DNA of 60,665 nt, taken from NCBI GenBank assembly GCA_041481445.1, contig JBGPBV010000024.1, positions 1-60,665 on the forward strand. The letters are read 5' to 3'. Of the stretch, positions 8,272-17,709 are shown piece after piece (within the stretch, counting starts at the first letter, position 1; every line of letters begins with the position of its first letter). Below the pieces are notes generated by a model. It worked only from the letters and a program-made list of their open reading frames with translations, had not been told where the DNA came from and did no database searches. The translations under genes and the position numbers were made by a program. Source of the stretch: AA29 sp041481445. Its GTDB lineage: Bacteria > Acidobacteriota > Vicinamibacteria > Fen-336.

Positions 8272-9573
8272 ATGCGTGTCCTGCTGATCGCCCAGCAGTG
8301 CAACCCGGACTGGGTGAGCGTCCCCCTCGTGGGGTGGTCGCATTCGCAGGCGCTGGGCGCGCTCACGGATGCGCACCTGGTCACGCACGCCTGCAACCGC
8401 GACAACCTCGTCAAGGCGGGACTGGTCGAGGGCGAGGCCTTCACCGCTCTCGATCCGGCCCCCGCCGATGCCTTCGCCCACCGGCTCAGCGTGCTCCTCG
8501 GCGTGCCGTTCGGAACGAACAAGGGCTGGACGACCCTGACCGCACTCTCCGTGGTGAGCTACCGCTACTTCGAGCATCTCGTGTGGCGCAGGTTCGGTCC
8601 GCGGATCCGGGCGGGGGAGTTCGACATCGTCCACCGCCTGACTCCCTTGAGCCCGACGATCCCGAGCTCGCTGGCCGCGCGCTGCGCGCGCGCCAGGGTC
8701 CCCTTCGTGATCGGTCCCCTCAACGGCGGCCTGCCCTGGCCGTCCGGCTTCGGCCAGCTCCGTGCCCGGGAAAAGGAATGGCTGTCCTACGTGCGCGGCG
8801 CCTACCGGTGGCTCCCGGGCTATCGCTCGACGCGGGCCTCCGCGGCCGCTTTGATCGTGGGGTCGCGCTGCACTCGAGAGGAGATCCCGCGCCGGTACCG
8901 GGCCAAGGCGGTCTACATACCCGAGAACGCGATCGAGCTCGATCGCTTCGATCTTCCGGTCGCGGAGACGGTCGAGCCTCCGTTGCGAGTGGCCTTCGTC
9001 GGACGCCTGGTTCCCTACAAGGGAGCGGACATGCTGCTGGAGGCGGCGGCGCCCCTCGCCCGCGCGGGGAGGCTGCGGATCGACGTCATCGGAGAGGGCC
9101 CGGAAGGGCCGGCCCTCCGGGCGCTGGCCCGGCGCGAGCAGATCACCTCCGCCGTCGACTTCACGGGCTGGATGGAGCACCGTGAGCTCAAGACCCGGAT
9201 GGCGCGGTGCCACGTCTTCGGCTTCCCGAGCGTACGCGAGTTCGGGGGAGGGGTCGTCCTGGAGGCCATGGCGCTGGGCCTGGTCCCGATCGTGCTGGAC
9301 TACGGAGGCCCCGGCGAGCTCGTCACCCCGGGCACGGGCTTCGCTCTGCCGATGGGCCCGCGCGCGCAGGTGGTCGGCCAGCTCCGGCGGACGCTGGAGC
9401 GGCTCGGGGCCGACCCCTCCGTCCTCCGGCCCATGGGGGAGCGCGCGCGGCAACGGGTGAGGGGCCGCTTCACGTGGGCGGTGAAGGCGAGCCAGACGGT
9501 CGAGGTCTACCGCTGGGTCCTGGGCCAGCGCGAGAAGCCGGACTTCGGCATGCCGCTGCCCGATCCCGCCTGA
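8272..9573 (+). CDS. Glycosyltransferase family 4
   Basis: The 433-residue protein starts at the ATG two bases after the preceding stop, so the two genes are probably cotranscribed. The C-terminal half is a typical GT-B nucleotide-sugar domain: VAFVGRLVPYKGADML, VIGEGPEGPALR and then an E-rich GGGVVLEAMALG followed by DYGGPGELV. The N-terminal half, with NPDWVSVPLVGW and a PFVIGPLNGG loop, is the acceptor domain. It probably adds one sugar to the lipid-linked repeat made by this locus. Donor and acceptor cannot be read from the sequence. It converges on wecB. Confidence 0.85.
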   Translation: MRVLLIAQQCNPDWVSVPLVGWSHSQALGALTDAHLVTHACNRDNLVKAGLVEGEAFTALDPAPADAFAHRLSVLLGVPFGTNKGWTTLTALSVVSYRYFEHLVWRRFGPRIRAGEFDIVHRLTPLSPTIPSSLAARCARARVPFVIGPLNGGLPWPSGFGQLRAREKEWLSYVRGAYRWLPGYRSTRASAAALIVGSRCTREEIPRRYRAKAVYIPENAIELDRFDLPVAETVEPPLRVAFVGRLVPYKGADMLLEAAAPLARAGRLRIDVIGEGPEGPALRALARREQITSAVDFTGWMEHRELKTRMARCHVFGFPSVREFGGGVVLEAMALGLVPIVLDYGGPGELVTPGTGFALPMGPRAQVVGQLRRTLERLGADPSVLRPMGERARQRVRGRFTWAVKASQTVEVYRWVLGQREKPDFGMPLPDPA

Positions 9574-9605
9574 GCGCGGAGGCCGGCCACCGGCGCGGGG
9601 GCGGC

Positions 9606-10751
9606 TCAGCCGAGGTGGCGGCGCACCCTGGCCACGATGCGATCGGCGGCGCGGCCGTCGCCGTACGGGTTCGCCGCACCGGCCATGGCCTGGTAGGCCT
9701 CGCGGTCGTCCAGGAGGCGGCTGGCGTGCTCGACGATGCGGTCGGCGCGCGGACCCGTGAGGAGCGCGCTGCCGGCGGCCACCCCCTCCGGCCGCTCGGT
9801 GGTGTCGCGCATGACGAGCACCGGCTTGCCCAGCGTAGGCGCCTCCTCCTGAACGCCGCCCGAGTCGGTCAGGATCAGGCGGCACCGGGACATGAGGGCC
9901 ACGAAGCTCCGGTAACCCTGGGGCGCGATCAGGCGCACGTTCGCGAGCCCGCCCAACCGCCGGTCCACGTGCCCCTTGACCTCCGGGTTGAGGTGCACGG
10001 GGTAGACGAAGCGATGGTCCGGATAGCGGCGCGCGAGGGCGGCGATCGCCTCGCAGATCTGCCGGATCCCCTCGCCGAAGCTCTCGCGGCGATGCCCGGT
10101 GATGAGCACGAAGGGGACGCCCGCCCAGTCCGGGCCCAGGAGCGGAGAGAGCGAGGCCTCGACGACGGCGCGGACGGCCGGGGCCTCCTGTTGCGCGAGC
10201 TCCCGGAGCAACGCGTCGACCACGGTGTTGCCGGTCACCTCGATCGCCTCCGTGGGGATGCCCTCTGCGAGGAGGGCGTCCCGGGCGGACGCGGTCGGCG
10301 CGAAGTGGAGCGAGACGAGGGGCGAGGCCAGCCGCCGGTTCACCTCCTCCGGGAACGGAGACCAGATGTTGCCCGTCCGCAGCCCCGCCTCGACGTGCCC
10401 GCTCGGGACCTTGCGGTAGAAGCAGGCCAGCGCGGCCACGAGCACGGTGGTGGTGTCGCCCTGGACGAGGGCCATGTCCGGCCGCTCGCTCTGCAGCCAG
10501 CCGTCGACGGCCTCCATCAGCCGGGCGGTGAGGCCGGCCAGCGTCTGGTGGGGCTGCATCACGGCGAGGTCCGCGTCCACCTCGAAGCCGAGCTCGGCCG
10601 CCACCTGGGCGAACATCTCGCGGTGCTGGCCCGTGGCCACCACGCGGCAGGCGAGGTCGCCCGAGGCCCGGAGGGCGGCCACCACCGGAGCCATCTTTAT
10701 CGCTTCCGGACGCGTGCCCATGAACACGGCCACCGTCTTCGGGGATCTCAC
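9606..10751 (-). CDS. wecB: UDP-N-acetylglucosamine 2-epimerase (non-hydrolysing)
   Basis: WecB interconverts UDP-GlcNAc and UDP-ManNAc in the cytoplasm. The 381 residues match the family length and carry its hallmarks: FMGTRPEAIKMAP at the N-terminus, GDTTTVLVAALACF, HVEAGLRTGN, PEEVNRR, TGHRRESFG and LTDSGGVQEEAPTLGKPVLVMRDTTERPEG. Translation starts at a GTG. Its product would feed the WecG-like half of the fusion transferase at 4615–6366. It lies leftward, next to an orphan response regulator 29 bases upstream, so the two may share a transcript. Confidence 0.95.
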   Translation of the reverse strand: MRSPKTVAVFMGTRPEAIKMAPVVAALRASGDLACRVVATGQHREMFAQVAAELGFEVDADLAVMQPHQTLAGLTARLMEAVDGWLQSERPDMALVQGDTTTVLVAALACFYRKVPSGHVEAGLRTGNIWSPFPEEVNRRLASPLVSLHFAPTASARDALLAEGIPTEAIEVTGNTVVDALLRELAQQEAPAVRAVVEASLSPLLGPDWAGVPFVLITGHRRESFGEGIRQICEAIAALARRYPDHRFVYPVHLNPEVKGHVDRRLGGLANVRLIAPQGYRSFVALMSRCRLILTDSGGVQEEAPTLGKPVLVMRDTTERPEGVAAGSALLTGPRADRIVEHASRLLDDREAYQAMAGAANPYGDGRAADRIVARVRRHLG

Positions 10752-10780
10752 TCGGCGGTCGACCTCGTACGGCGCCTATC

Positions 10781-11512
10781 CTATACGGCCGTCCGGGACA
10801 CCGCGCGCAGCGGGGAGGCCGCGGCGTCCACGCCGGCGGCCAGTCCGGCCAGGTCCTCGAGCACCGGCACCTGGACCAGGCCGTGCGCGATGGCGTACTT
10901 GACCAGCCCCGCCCGATGGTGCACGCCGAGCTTCTGGGTGAGGTTGTACTTGTGGGCCTCCACCGTCTTGACGCTGCGACCGAGGCAGCCCGCGACCTCC
11001 TTCAGGGACAGGCCGTCCGCGAGGAGCTTCAACACCTCGCGCTCACGGTCGGTCAGCAGGTCGTACGGCGTGCGCCCGCGCTCGATCGCCCGCCCGCGAC
11101 GATCGAGGATCTCGGCGGCGGCCGGGCTGAGGTAGCGGCGTCCCGCCGCCACCGCCGCCACTGCCCCCGCGACCTGCGACACGGCCACGTCCTTGAGGAC
11201 GTACCCGGCGGCGCCCGCGTCCAGGCATTCCGCGACGAGCCGTGGCCCGTCGTACATGGTGACGATCAGGACCTTCACGTCGCGGTGGGCCCGCGTGATG
11301 CGACGCGTGGCTTCGATGCCGTTGAGACGCGGCATCTCGACGTCCATGAGCACGACGTGGGGCCGCAGCCGCTCGACCTCGTCCAGCGCGGCGCTGCCGT
11401 CCCCGGCCTCGCCGACCACCTGCATCGCCGGATGCGCGCCGAGCACGGCCTTGAGCCCCGCCCGGATCAGGGGCTGGTCGTCGCAGAGGAGCACGCGAAT
11501 GGGGGTGTGCAT
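10781..11512 (-). CDS. NarL/FixJ-family response regulator
   Basis: The 243-residue protein has a CheY-like receiver (residues about 6–120) with the acidic pair at D11–D12, phospho-acceptor D57 in VVLMDVEMP, a T/S position in IVTMYD and the lysine of LKD. A LuxR-type helix-turn-helix follows (LTDREREVLKLLADGLS, SVKTVEAHKYNLTQKLG). The C-terminal 35 residues after the HTH are unusual and Ala-rich. The ATG at 11512 begins MHTPIRVLLCDD, which is the expected receiver start. No histidine kinase gene is adjacent. Its place inside the polysaccharide locus suggests control of that locus, but this is not shown. Confidence 0.9.
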   Translation of the reverse strand: MHTPIRVLLCDDQPLIRAGLKAVLGAHPAMQVVGEAGDGSAALDEVERLRPHVVLMDVEMPRLNGIEATRRITRAHRDVKVLIVTMYDGPRLVAECLDAGAAGYVLKDVAVSQVAGAVAAVAAGRRYLSPAAAEILDRRGRAIERGRTPYDLLTDREREVLKLLADGLSLKEVAGCLGRSVKTVEAHKYNLTQKLGVHHRAGLVKYAIAHGLVQVPVLEDLAGLAAGVDAAASPLRAVSRTAV

Positions 11513-11628
11513 CGGTCCCGGGTCACCTCCTCGGTCCTCCCGGACCGCTCCCGAGCAGGAGCTGGACACGATTGTGGCTGGAAAGCGGTGCCCGCCGCGG
11601 TGTCCGCGCTCACCGGACAGGAAATACC

Positions 11629-12567
11629 TCAGGCCAGGCCGAGCTTCTGGCGGAAGTACTCGATGGTCCGGCGCAGGCCGTCGTCGAGGGCCACCGTCGG
11701 CTCCCAACCCAGGAGTCGGCGCGCGCGCGTGATGTCGGGCTGGCGCACCTTGGGGTCGTCCTCGGGGAGGGGCCGCGTGACGATGCGGCTCCGTGATCCC
11801 GTGAGGGCGATGATGCGCTCCGCGAGCTGGCGGATGGTCAGCTCGCTCGGGTTGCCGATGTTGACGGGATTGACTTCCGTCGACTGGATGAGGCGGAAGA
11901 GCCCGTCCACGAGGTCGGTCACGTAGCAGAGGCTCCGCGTCTGGGTGCCGTCCCCGAACACGGTCACGTCCTCGTTGCGCAGCGCCTGGCTGAGGAAGGC
12001 GGGGATGGCGCGCCCGTCCTCGATCCGCATCCGCGTGCCGTAGGTGTTGAAGATCCGCACGATGCGCGTCTGCACGCCGTGCACGCGGTGGTAGGCCATC
12101 GTCATCGCTTCCGAGAAGCGCTTGGCCTCGTCGTAGACGCCGCGCGGTCCCACCGGGTTGACGTTCCCCCAGTAGTCCTCGCGCTGGGGGTGCACGAGCG
12201 GATCGCCGTAGACCTCCGAGGTGGAGGCGAGGAGGAAGCGCGCGTCCTTGGCCTTGGCCAGGCCGAGCGCGTTGTGGGTGCCGAGGCTGCCCACCTTCAG
12301 GGTCTGGATGGGGACGCGCAGGTAGTCGATGGGGGAGGCCGGGCTCGCGAAATGGAAGATCAGGTCGAGCGGGCCCTCGAGGTTGATGTAGTTGGTGACG
12401 TCGTGCTTGACGAAGACGAAGTCGCGCCCGGTCAGGTGCCGGATGTTGGCGAGGTCGCCGGTGATGAGGTTGTCCATCCCCACCACCGCGTAGCCGTGGT
12501 CGAGCAGGTACTCCGAGAGATGTGATCCGATGAACCCGGCGGCGCCGGTGACCAGGGCACGCGGCAT
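11629..12567 (-). CDS. uxs: UDP-glucuronate decarboxylase (UDP-xylose synthase), SDR family
   Basis: The 312-residue extended short-chain dehydrogenase has an N-terminal Rossmann motif TGAAGFIGSHL, an HFASPASP loop, catalytic serine region STSEVYGDP, and Tyr/Lys in GVYDEAKRFSEA. RIFNTYGTRM is typical of UDP-GlcA decarboxylases. It would convert UDP-glucuronate, made by the Ugd encoded at 22857, to UDP-xylose. Start at ATG 12567, six bases after the stop of the priming transferase gene, so it is in the same leftward operon. A dTDP-glucose dehydratase is a less likely alternative. Confidence 0.88.
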   Translation of the reverse strand: MPRALVTGAAGFIGSHLSEYLLDHGYAVVGMDNLITGDLANIRHLTGRDFVFVKHDVTNYINLEGPLDLIFHFASPASPIDYLRVPIQTLKVGSLGTHNALGLAKAKDARFLLASTSEVYGDPLVHPQREDYWGNVNPVGPRGVYDEAKRFSEAMTMAYHRVHGVQTRIVRIFNTYGTRMRIEDGRAIPAFLSQALRNEDVTVFGDGTQTRSLCYVTDLVDGLFRLIQSTEVNPVNIGNPSELTIRQLAERIIALTGSRSRIVTRPLPEDDPKVRQPDITRARRLLGWEPTVALDDGLRRTIEYFRQKLGLA

Positions 12568-12573
12568 CAGCCG

Positions 12574-14031
12574 CTAGTACGCATGCTTCTGCCCGAATCC
12601 CCGGAAGAGCGTGAGGATCAGGATCTTGACGTCGAGCAGCAGCGACCAGTTCTCGATGTAGTACAGGTCGTACTCGATCCGCTTCTCGATCGACGTATTC
12701 CCCCGCCAGCCGTTCACCTGCGCCCAGCCCGTGATCCCGCTCTTCACGCGGTGGCGCAGCATGTACTGGGGGATGTGCTCCTTGAACTGCTGCACGAACG
12801 GCGGGCGCTCCGGGCGCGGGCCGACCAGGCTCATCTCCCCGAACACGACGTTGAGGAGCTGGGGGAACTCGTCGAGGTTGAAGCGCCGGAGCCAGATGCC
12901 GATGGGCGTGCGCCGCGGGTCCTCGGGCGAGGCCCAGATGGGGCCCGTGACCTCCTCCGCGTTGTCCACCATCGTCCTGAACTTGTAGATCTGGAAGGTC
13001 TTGCCGTCGAGGGTCATGCGCTCCTGGCGCAGCAGGACGGGCCCGCGGCCGCCGCGGAGCTTGATGAGGAGGGCGACCACGGGAAACAGGGGAACGACCA
13101 CGGTGAGCCCGATCAGGATGGCGGTGCCGAGCACCACGTCCATCACGCGCTTGACCATGCTGTTCCAGCCGCGCAGCGGGACCTCGCTGAGGCTGACGAT
13201 GGGGATGCCGTCGAGGTCCTCGAGCACGGCCTTCACGGTGGCGTACTGGATGAGGTCGGGGACGACCTTGATGTCCACGCACTCGTTGCTCACGTTCTTG
13301 ATGAGGCGGAGCAGCTTGGCGTGCTCCTCGAGGGGCAGCGCGATGTAGAGCTGGTCGGCCCCGTGCGCGGCCGCGACCTGCGTCGTCTGATCGAGTGTCC
13401 CCAGTACGGGGACGCCGCCGCGCTCCTTCACCCGTGGCGCCTCGTCGTCCACGAAGCCCACGAGCCGGAACCCCAGCTCGCGGTGGGCAAGGATGGTCTC
13501 CGCCACCTGCTGGCCGAGCTCGCCCGCTCCCGCCACCAGGACGCGCCGCACGTTGTAGCCGGCGGACCACATCCTCTTGAGGTAGGCGCGCAGCGCGCTG
13601 CGCCCGGCGTTGAGGGCGAGCACGTCGAGGCCCACGAAGAGGGCCATCACGCCCTGGCTGTACTCCCACAGGGGCGCGACCTCCGGCTGGTACTTGTAGT
13701 AGACGCGTATGTAGAGGGTGGCGCCCAGGAGCAGCGCGGTGGCGATGAGGACGCTGAAGAGGATGGCGAAGAGCTCGTCGATCCGGCTGCGGCCGCGCTT
13801 GAGCTGGTAGAGGCCGTGGAAGTAGAGCACGGCCGGCCAGAGCACGACGATGATCGGGACGAGCAGCAGGTAGCGCGACAGCGCGGGCACGCCCTTGGTC
13901 GCGGGCAGGGCGCCCAGCACGAGGTCGTTGTCGAAGCGGAGGAAGTAGGCGAGGACCCAGGCCAGGATGGTGGAGAGAACGTCCACCAGGACGAAGACGG
14001 CCACCATGACTCGAGTCTGGAACTTCACCAT
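12574..14031 (-). CDS. Undecaprenyl-phosphate sugar-1-phosphate transferase (WcaJ/WbaP type)
   Basis: This polyprenyl glycosylphosphotransferase starts the lipid-linked repeat by moving a sugar-1-phosphate to undecaprenyl phosphate at the inner membrane. The 485 residues show four N-terminal membrane spans, a Rossmann-like middle domain (VLVAGAGELGQQ), another hydrophobic helix (VVLGTAILIGLTVVVPLFPV) and the catalytic C-terminal domain with KFRTM, FNLDEFPQLLNV, LVGPRPERP and GITGWAQVNGW. The middle-domain LSEVPLRGWN segment is typical of the WcaJ group, so glucose-1-phosphate is the likely sugar, but specificity is inferred. Its first codons overlap the stop of the upstream GT4 gene by 7 bases. 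Confidence 0.92.
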   Translation of the reverse strand: MVKFQTRVMVAVFVLVDVLSTILAWVLAYFLRFDNDLVLGALPATKGVPALSRYLLLVPIIVVLWPAVLYFHGLYQLKRGRSRIDELFAILFSVLIATALLLGATLYIRVYYKYQPEVAPLWEYSQGVMALFVGLDVLALNAGRSALRAYLKRMWSAGYNVRRVLVAGAGELGQQVAETILAHRELGFRLVGFVDDEAPRVKERGGVPVLGTLDQTTQVAAAHGADQLYIALPLEEHAKLLRLIKNVSNECVDIKVVPDLIQYATVKAVLEDLDGIPIVSLSEVPLRGWNSMVKRVMDVVLGTAILIGLTVVVPLFPVVALLIKLRGGRGPVLLRQERMTLDGKTFQIYKFRTMVDNAEEVTGPIWASPEDPRRTPIGIWLRRFNLDEFPQLLNVVFGEMSLVGPRPERPPFVQQFKEHIPQYMLRHRVKSGITGWAQVNGWRGNTSIEKRIEYDLYYIENWSLLLDVKILILTLFRGFGQKHAY

Positions 14032-15155
14032 GTGGGCGAGTGGGTCGGGACGAACCCGTCCGCCAGGACCTCCTCCACGAAGGCCCGGAAGCGAGCCTCG
14101 AACACCTGGCGGCTGTGGGCCTCGGCGTGGGCCCGGAGCGTGCCGATATTAAATCGCAGCCCTTCCAATGAGTCAACGGCGGCCCGGAGGGAGACCGCCG
14201 TAGGTTCTTGAAATAGCACGCCTGTCTGCCCGGGCAGGACCGTCTCGCGGCCTCCGCCTTCCGCGAACACGACGGCCGGCCGCCCGCACGCCATGGCCTC
14301 GAGAGGGACGATGCCGAAGTCCTCGACGCTCGCCATCACGACCGCCCGGCACCCGCGATAGAGCTCGCGCAGGGCGAGGTCCTCCACGGGGCCCAGGAAC
14401 TCCGTCGCCCGTCCGGCCAGGGCCCGCAAGTGGGCGAGGTCCGGACCCCCGCCCACGATCTTGAGCGGCCGGGGCCCATGGCGATAGGCGTCGAGGATCA
14501 GCTCGATGCGCTTGTAGGGGACGAGCGCGGACACCACGAGGTCGTACGTCCCGGGGTCGCGTCCGTCCGGCGTGAAGAACCCGGTGTCGACCGGGGGCGG
14601 GATCACGACGGAGTCGCGGCCATAGTAGCGGCGGATGCGGCCGGCTACGTGCGCGCTGTTGGCGGCGTAGCGATGGACGCCGCCCGCGGTCGCGACGTCC
14701 CAGGCGCGCAGCGCCTCGGCCACCGCGGGCACGACCAGGGCGGCGGCCCCCGACACCCGTCCGGGCCCGAAGTAGTCGTCGTAGCGGTCCCACACGTAGC
14801 GCATGGGGGTGTGGCAGTAGCAGACGTGGCGCGCGGGCGCGGGCACGCGCACGCCCTTGGCCACGCAGTGGGAGCTGGAGATCACGAGGTCGAAGCCCGA
14901 GAGGTCCATCGAGGCGGCGGCGGCCGGGAACAGCGGGAGGTACTGGCGGTAGTGCGTGGCCACCGACGGCAGGTGCTGCACGAACGTGGTCCGGATCTCC
15001 CGCGCCTCCAGCTCCGGGGCCACCGACCCGCGGACGTGCAAGAGCGTGAAGATCGGCGCGTCCGGAAAGAGGCGGGCCAGCGAGAGGAGCACCTTCTCGC
15101 CGCCGCGCATTCCCGTCAGCCAGTCATGAACGAGGGCGACGCGTGGAGACGGCAA
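14025..15155 (-). CDS. Glycosyltransferase family 4 (WbaZ-like)
   Basis: The 376-residue GT-B protein begins at a TTG and opens with VALVHDWLTGMRGGEKVL, a motif common in O-antigen mannosyl- or galactosyltransferases of the WbaZ type. It continues with SSSHCVAKG, CYCHTPMRYVWD, the donor-domain VSALVPYKRIELILDA, GGGPDLAHL and EDFGIVPLEAMACGRP. It overlaps the priming transferase start by 7 bases and is the first gene of the leftward run to wecB. It faces away from the ADOP permease, and the 106 bases between them should hold promoters for both. Exact sugar unknown. Confidence 0.87.
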   Translation of the reverse strand: MPSPRVALVHDWLTGMRGGEKVLLSLARLFPDAPIFTLLHVRGSVAPELEAREIRTTFVQHLPSVATHYRQYLPLFPAAAASMDLSGFDLVISSSHCVAKGVRVPAPARHVCYCHTPMRYVWDRYDDYFGPGRVSGAAALVVPAVAEALRAWDVATAGGVHRYAANSAHVAGRIRRYYGRDSVVIPPPVDTGFFTPDGRDPGTYDLVVSALVPYKRIELILDAYRHGPRPLKIVGGGPDLAHLRALAGRATEFLGPVEDLALRELYRGCRAVVMASVEDFGIVPLEAMACGRPAVVFAEGGGRETVLPGQTGVLFQEPTAVSLRAAVDSLEGLRFNIGTLRAHAEAHSRQVFEARFRAFVEEVLADGFVPTHSPTW

Positions 15156-15261
15156 CCCGCCGATTGTAGCCGTGGGCGGCCGGAAGGTGCGCGATGGCGG
15201 ATTTCGACGGATCGGTGTCGGAAGTCGATGTGTCTGCCTCCGATAGGATGCCGGTCAGGAC

Positions 15262-17694
15262 ATGGATTCCCTCGCGAGAGATCTTCGCTACGCGCTGCGT
15301 CAGTGCGGCAAGCAGCCGGGGTTTGCCGCCGCCGTGGTCTGCACGCTCGCGCTGACGATCGGGGCGAACACGACCATGTTCGCGATGGTGAGCGCCGTCC
15401 TGCTCCGCGCCCTCCCTTTTGCGGACCCCGAGCGGCTCGTATGGATCGCGTCCGTGCGACCGGACAACCCCGGCGCGCCGTTCTCCTTGCCCGAATTCAT
15501 GGACTATCGAGAGGCGACCCGCACGCTCGCCGGGATCGCGGCCTACGCCAACTGGAGTGCGAGCCTGGCCGGCGAGGGCGTGACGGAGCGGCTCCAGGGC
15601 GCTCGGATGTCCGCCGGCTCCTTCGGGATCCTGGGCGTGTCGCCGGCCGCCGGGCGTCTCCTGCAGGACGCGGACGACCGGCCGGGGGCGCCCCACGTCG
15701 CCGTCGTGAGCTACCGTTTGTGGCGGCGACAGCTGGGTGGCGCCGAGGACGCGGTCGGCCGGAGAGTGCGCATCAACGGCGAGTCCGTCGAGATCGTCGG
15801 CGTCCTGCCCGCGCAGTTTCCGCTGCCCCTTCGGGACGTCGACGTCGTGATCCCGCTCGTCCCCGACGGCGATCCTACCCGTCACCTCCGGAACTCGGCC
15901 AACACGCTCCGGGTCTTTGGTCGTCTCGCCCCCGGAGTCACCTCCGAGCAGGCGCAACAGGAATTGACCTCGATCTGCCGCTCGCTGCGGAGCCGGTTTC
16001 CATTGGAGTACGCCCGAAAGGAGTCCGTGCGCACGACCGCCATGAGGGAGGCGCTCATTGGAGACCATCGGCCGATGATGCTCCTGCTCCTGGCCTCGGT
16101 CGTCGTCGTTCTCGCCACCGCTCTGGCCAACCTGCTCTGTCTCGTGCTCGTACGAGCGGCCGAGCGCCGGGCCGAGATGTCCATTCGCATCGCCCTGGGC
16201 GCCTCCCGGTCACACCTCGTCCGGCAACTCGGCGCCGAGGCCCTCGCACTGGCCGCCGTCGGCGGCTTTCTCGGGTGCGTGCTGGCGGCGTGGGCCACGT
16301 CCACCGTCGTGGTCTGGGCCCCCTCCTCCATGCCTCGCGTCGGAGAAGTCGTCTTCGACTGGAGAGCGCTGGCCTTCGCGGCGGGGCTGACTCTGGCCGC
16401 CACCGTGCTCCTCGGCGTGGCGCCGATCGGCGCCGCGCTGGGAGCGCGAGCGCGCGATGCGCTTCGCCTGGCGAGCCGAGGAGCGCTCGGCGATCGCAGG
16501 AACCACCATGTGCGCAGCGTGCTGGTGGTGGGAGAGATCTCCGCCGCCCTGGTCCTCCTCCTGGCCACGGCGCTCCTCGTTCAAGGTCTGCTACGGCTGC
16601 AACGGGTGCACCCGGGGTTCAGGCCGGACGGGGTGTTCCAGGCCAGGGTGTCGCTGCCTCCTTCCTATCGTTCGCCCGAAGAGCTGGCGGGTTTCTACGA
16701 GAGGCTTTCCCGGCGCCTCTTCGCGTCGCCGGGCATACGCGACGTCGGCCTGATCTCCGTCGCCCCGATGAGCGGCCTGCTCGTCACCGTGCCGTTCACG
16801 GTTGCCGGCCAACCTCGCACCGAGCGGGACGTACCGGCGGCGAACCTGCGTGTCATCAGTCCCGGTTACCTGGCCGCCGTGGGCACGCGCCTCCTCCGCG
16901 GGCGGCCACTCTCCGAGAGGGACCGATCGGACGCCCCGCCGGTGGCCCTCGTCAGCGAGGCGCTCGCAGAGAAGTTCCTGGCCCGAGACCGACCCGGGCA
17001 ACAACTCCTGATCGACGACAACAACACGGGACCGAGACCCGTCGAGGTGGTGGGGGTCGTCGAGAACGTCCGTCAGGCGGCCCTCGACGGCCCGCCCGCG
17101 CTCGATGTCTACCTTCCGTTGCGCCAGATCCATCCCGACGGCGTGGCTTTCCTCAGGAACAACCAGTTCTGGATGGTCAAGACGGAAACCGACCCGGCGG
17201 CCTTCAGGGTGCGGTTCGTGGCCGAGCTGCGGGCGGTCGATCCCGATGCCGCGATATCGAGCACGGGCACGATGCGTCAATACCTCGAAGCGTGGCTCGC
17301 CCCGCGTCGCTTCAGCCTGACTCTCTTCGTCGCGTTCTCGCTCACCGCGGTCCTGTTGGCCGTGTCCGGTCTCTATGGCCTCGTCTCCTATACCGTCAGC
17401 CAGCGACAGGGGGAGATCGGGTTGCGCATCGCCATTGGTGCCACCGAGCGCGACGTGCATCGTCTCATCCTGCGCCAGGCGGCGCGCCTCGGCCTCGTGG
17501 GGGCCGCCGTCGGCTTGAGTGCGGCGGCGGCCGGGCGTCCGCTCGTCTCCCGGATGGCCGGCGAGGTCTCGCTCGATCCGGTGGCGGTGGTCGCGACCAC
17601 GGGGATCCTCCTCGCCGTGACCATCGTGGCCGGTTGGCTGCCCGCCCGCCGCGCCGCGCGGACCGAACCGACATTGGCGCTCCGAGGGGAATAG
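15262..17694 (+). CDS. ADOP-family (acidobacterial duplicated orphan) MacB/FtsX-like ABC permease
   Basis: The 810-residue protein opens with SLARDLRYALRQCGKQPGFAAAVV, the typical ADOP start, followed by a membrane helix and a periplasmic MacB-type domain (VSYRLWRRQLGG, VGVLPAQFPLP). It then has a first FtsX membrane block (about 260–430), a second periplasmic domain and a final three-helix FtsX block with the SQRQGEIGLRIAIGA motif. Duplicated permease halves in one chain without an adjacent ATPase gene define this family. Substrate unknown; MacB relatives move peptides, lipoproteins or lipids out of the periplasm. It stands alone between oppositely oriented glycosyltransferase genes and looks like an insertion in the polysaccharide locus. 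Confidence 0.88.
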   Translation: MDSLARDLRYALRQCGKQPGFAAAVVCTLALTIGANTTMFAMVSAVLLRALPFADPERLVWIASVRPDNPGAPFSLPEFMDYREATRTLAGIAAYANWSASLAGEGVTERLQGARMSAGSFGILGVSPAAGRLLQDADDRPGAPHVAVVSYRLWRRQLGGAEDAVGRRVRINGESVEIVGVLPAQFPLPLRDVDVVIPLVPDGDPTRHLRNSANTLRVFGRLAPGVTSEQAQQELTSICRSLRSRFPLEYARKESVRTTAMREALIGDHRPMMLLLLASVVVVLATALANLLCLVLVRAAERRAEMSIRIALGASRSHLVRQLGAEALALAAVGGFLGCVLAAWATSTVVVWAPSSMPRVGEVVFDWRALAFAAGLTLAATVLLGVAPIGAALGARARDALRLASRGALGDRRNHHVRSVLVVGEISAALVLLLATALLVQGLLRLQRVHPGFRPDGVFQARVSLPPSYRSPEELAGFYERLSRRLFASPGIRDVGLISVAPMSGLLVTVPFTVAGQPRTERDVPAANLRVISPGYLAAVGTRLLRGRPLSERDRSDAPPVALVSEALAEKFLARDRPGQQLLIDDNNTGPRPVEVVGVVENVRQAALDGPPALDVYLPLRQIHPDGVAFLRNNQFWMVKTETDPAAFRVRFVAELRAVDPDAAISSTGTMRQYLEAWLAPRRFSLTLFVAFSLTAVLLAVSGLYGLVSYTVSQRQGEIGLRIAIGATERDVHRLILRQAARLGLVGAAVGLSAAAAGRPLVSRMAGEVSLDPVAVVATTGILLAVTIVAGWLPARRAARTEPTLALRGE

Positions 17695-17709
17695 GACGGG
17701 GGAGGACGT

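Noticed and set aside
9574..9605. Terminator between the GT4 gene and wecB
   Set aside because: Only a short CCGGC/CCGGC-type pairing is present and no T-run follows, so it was not listed.
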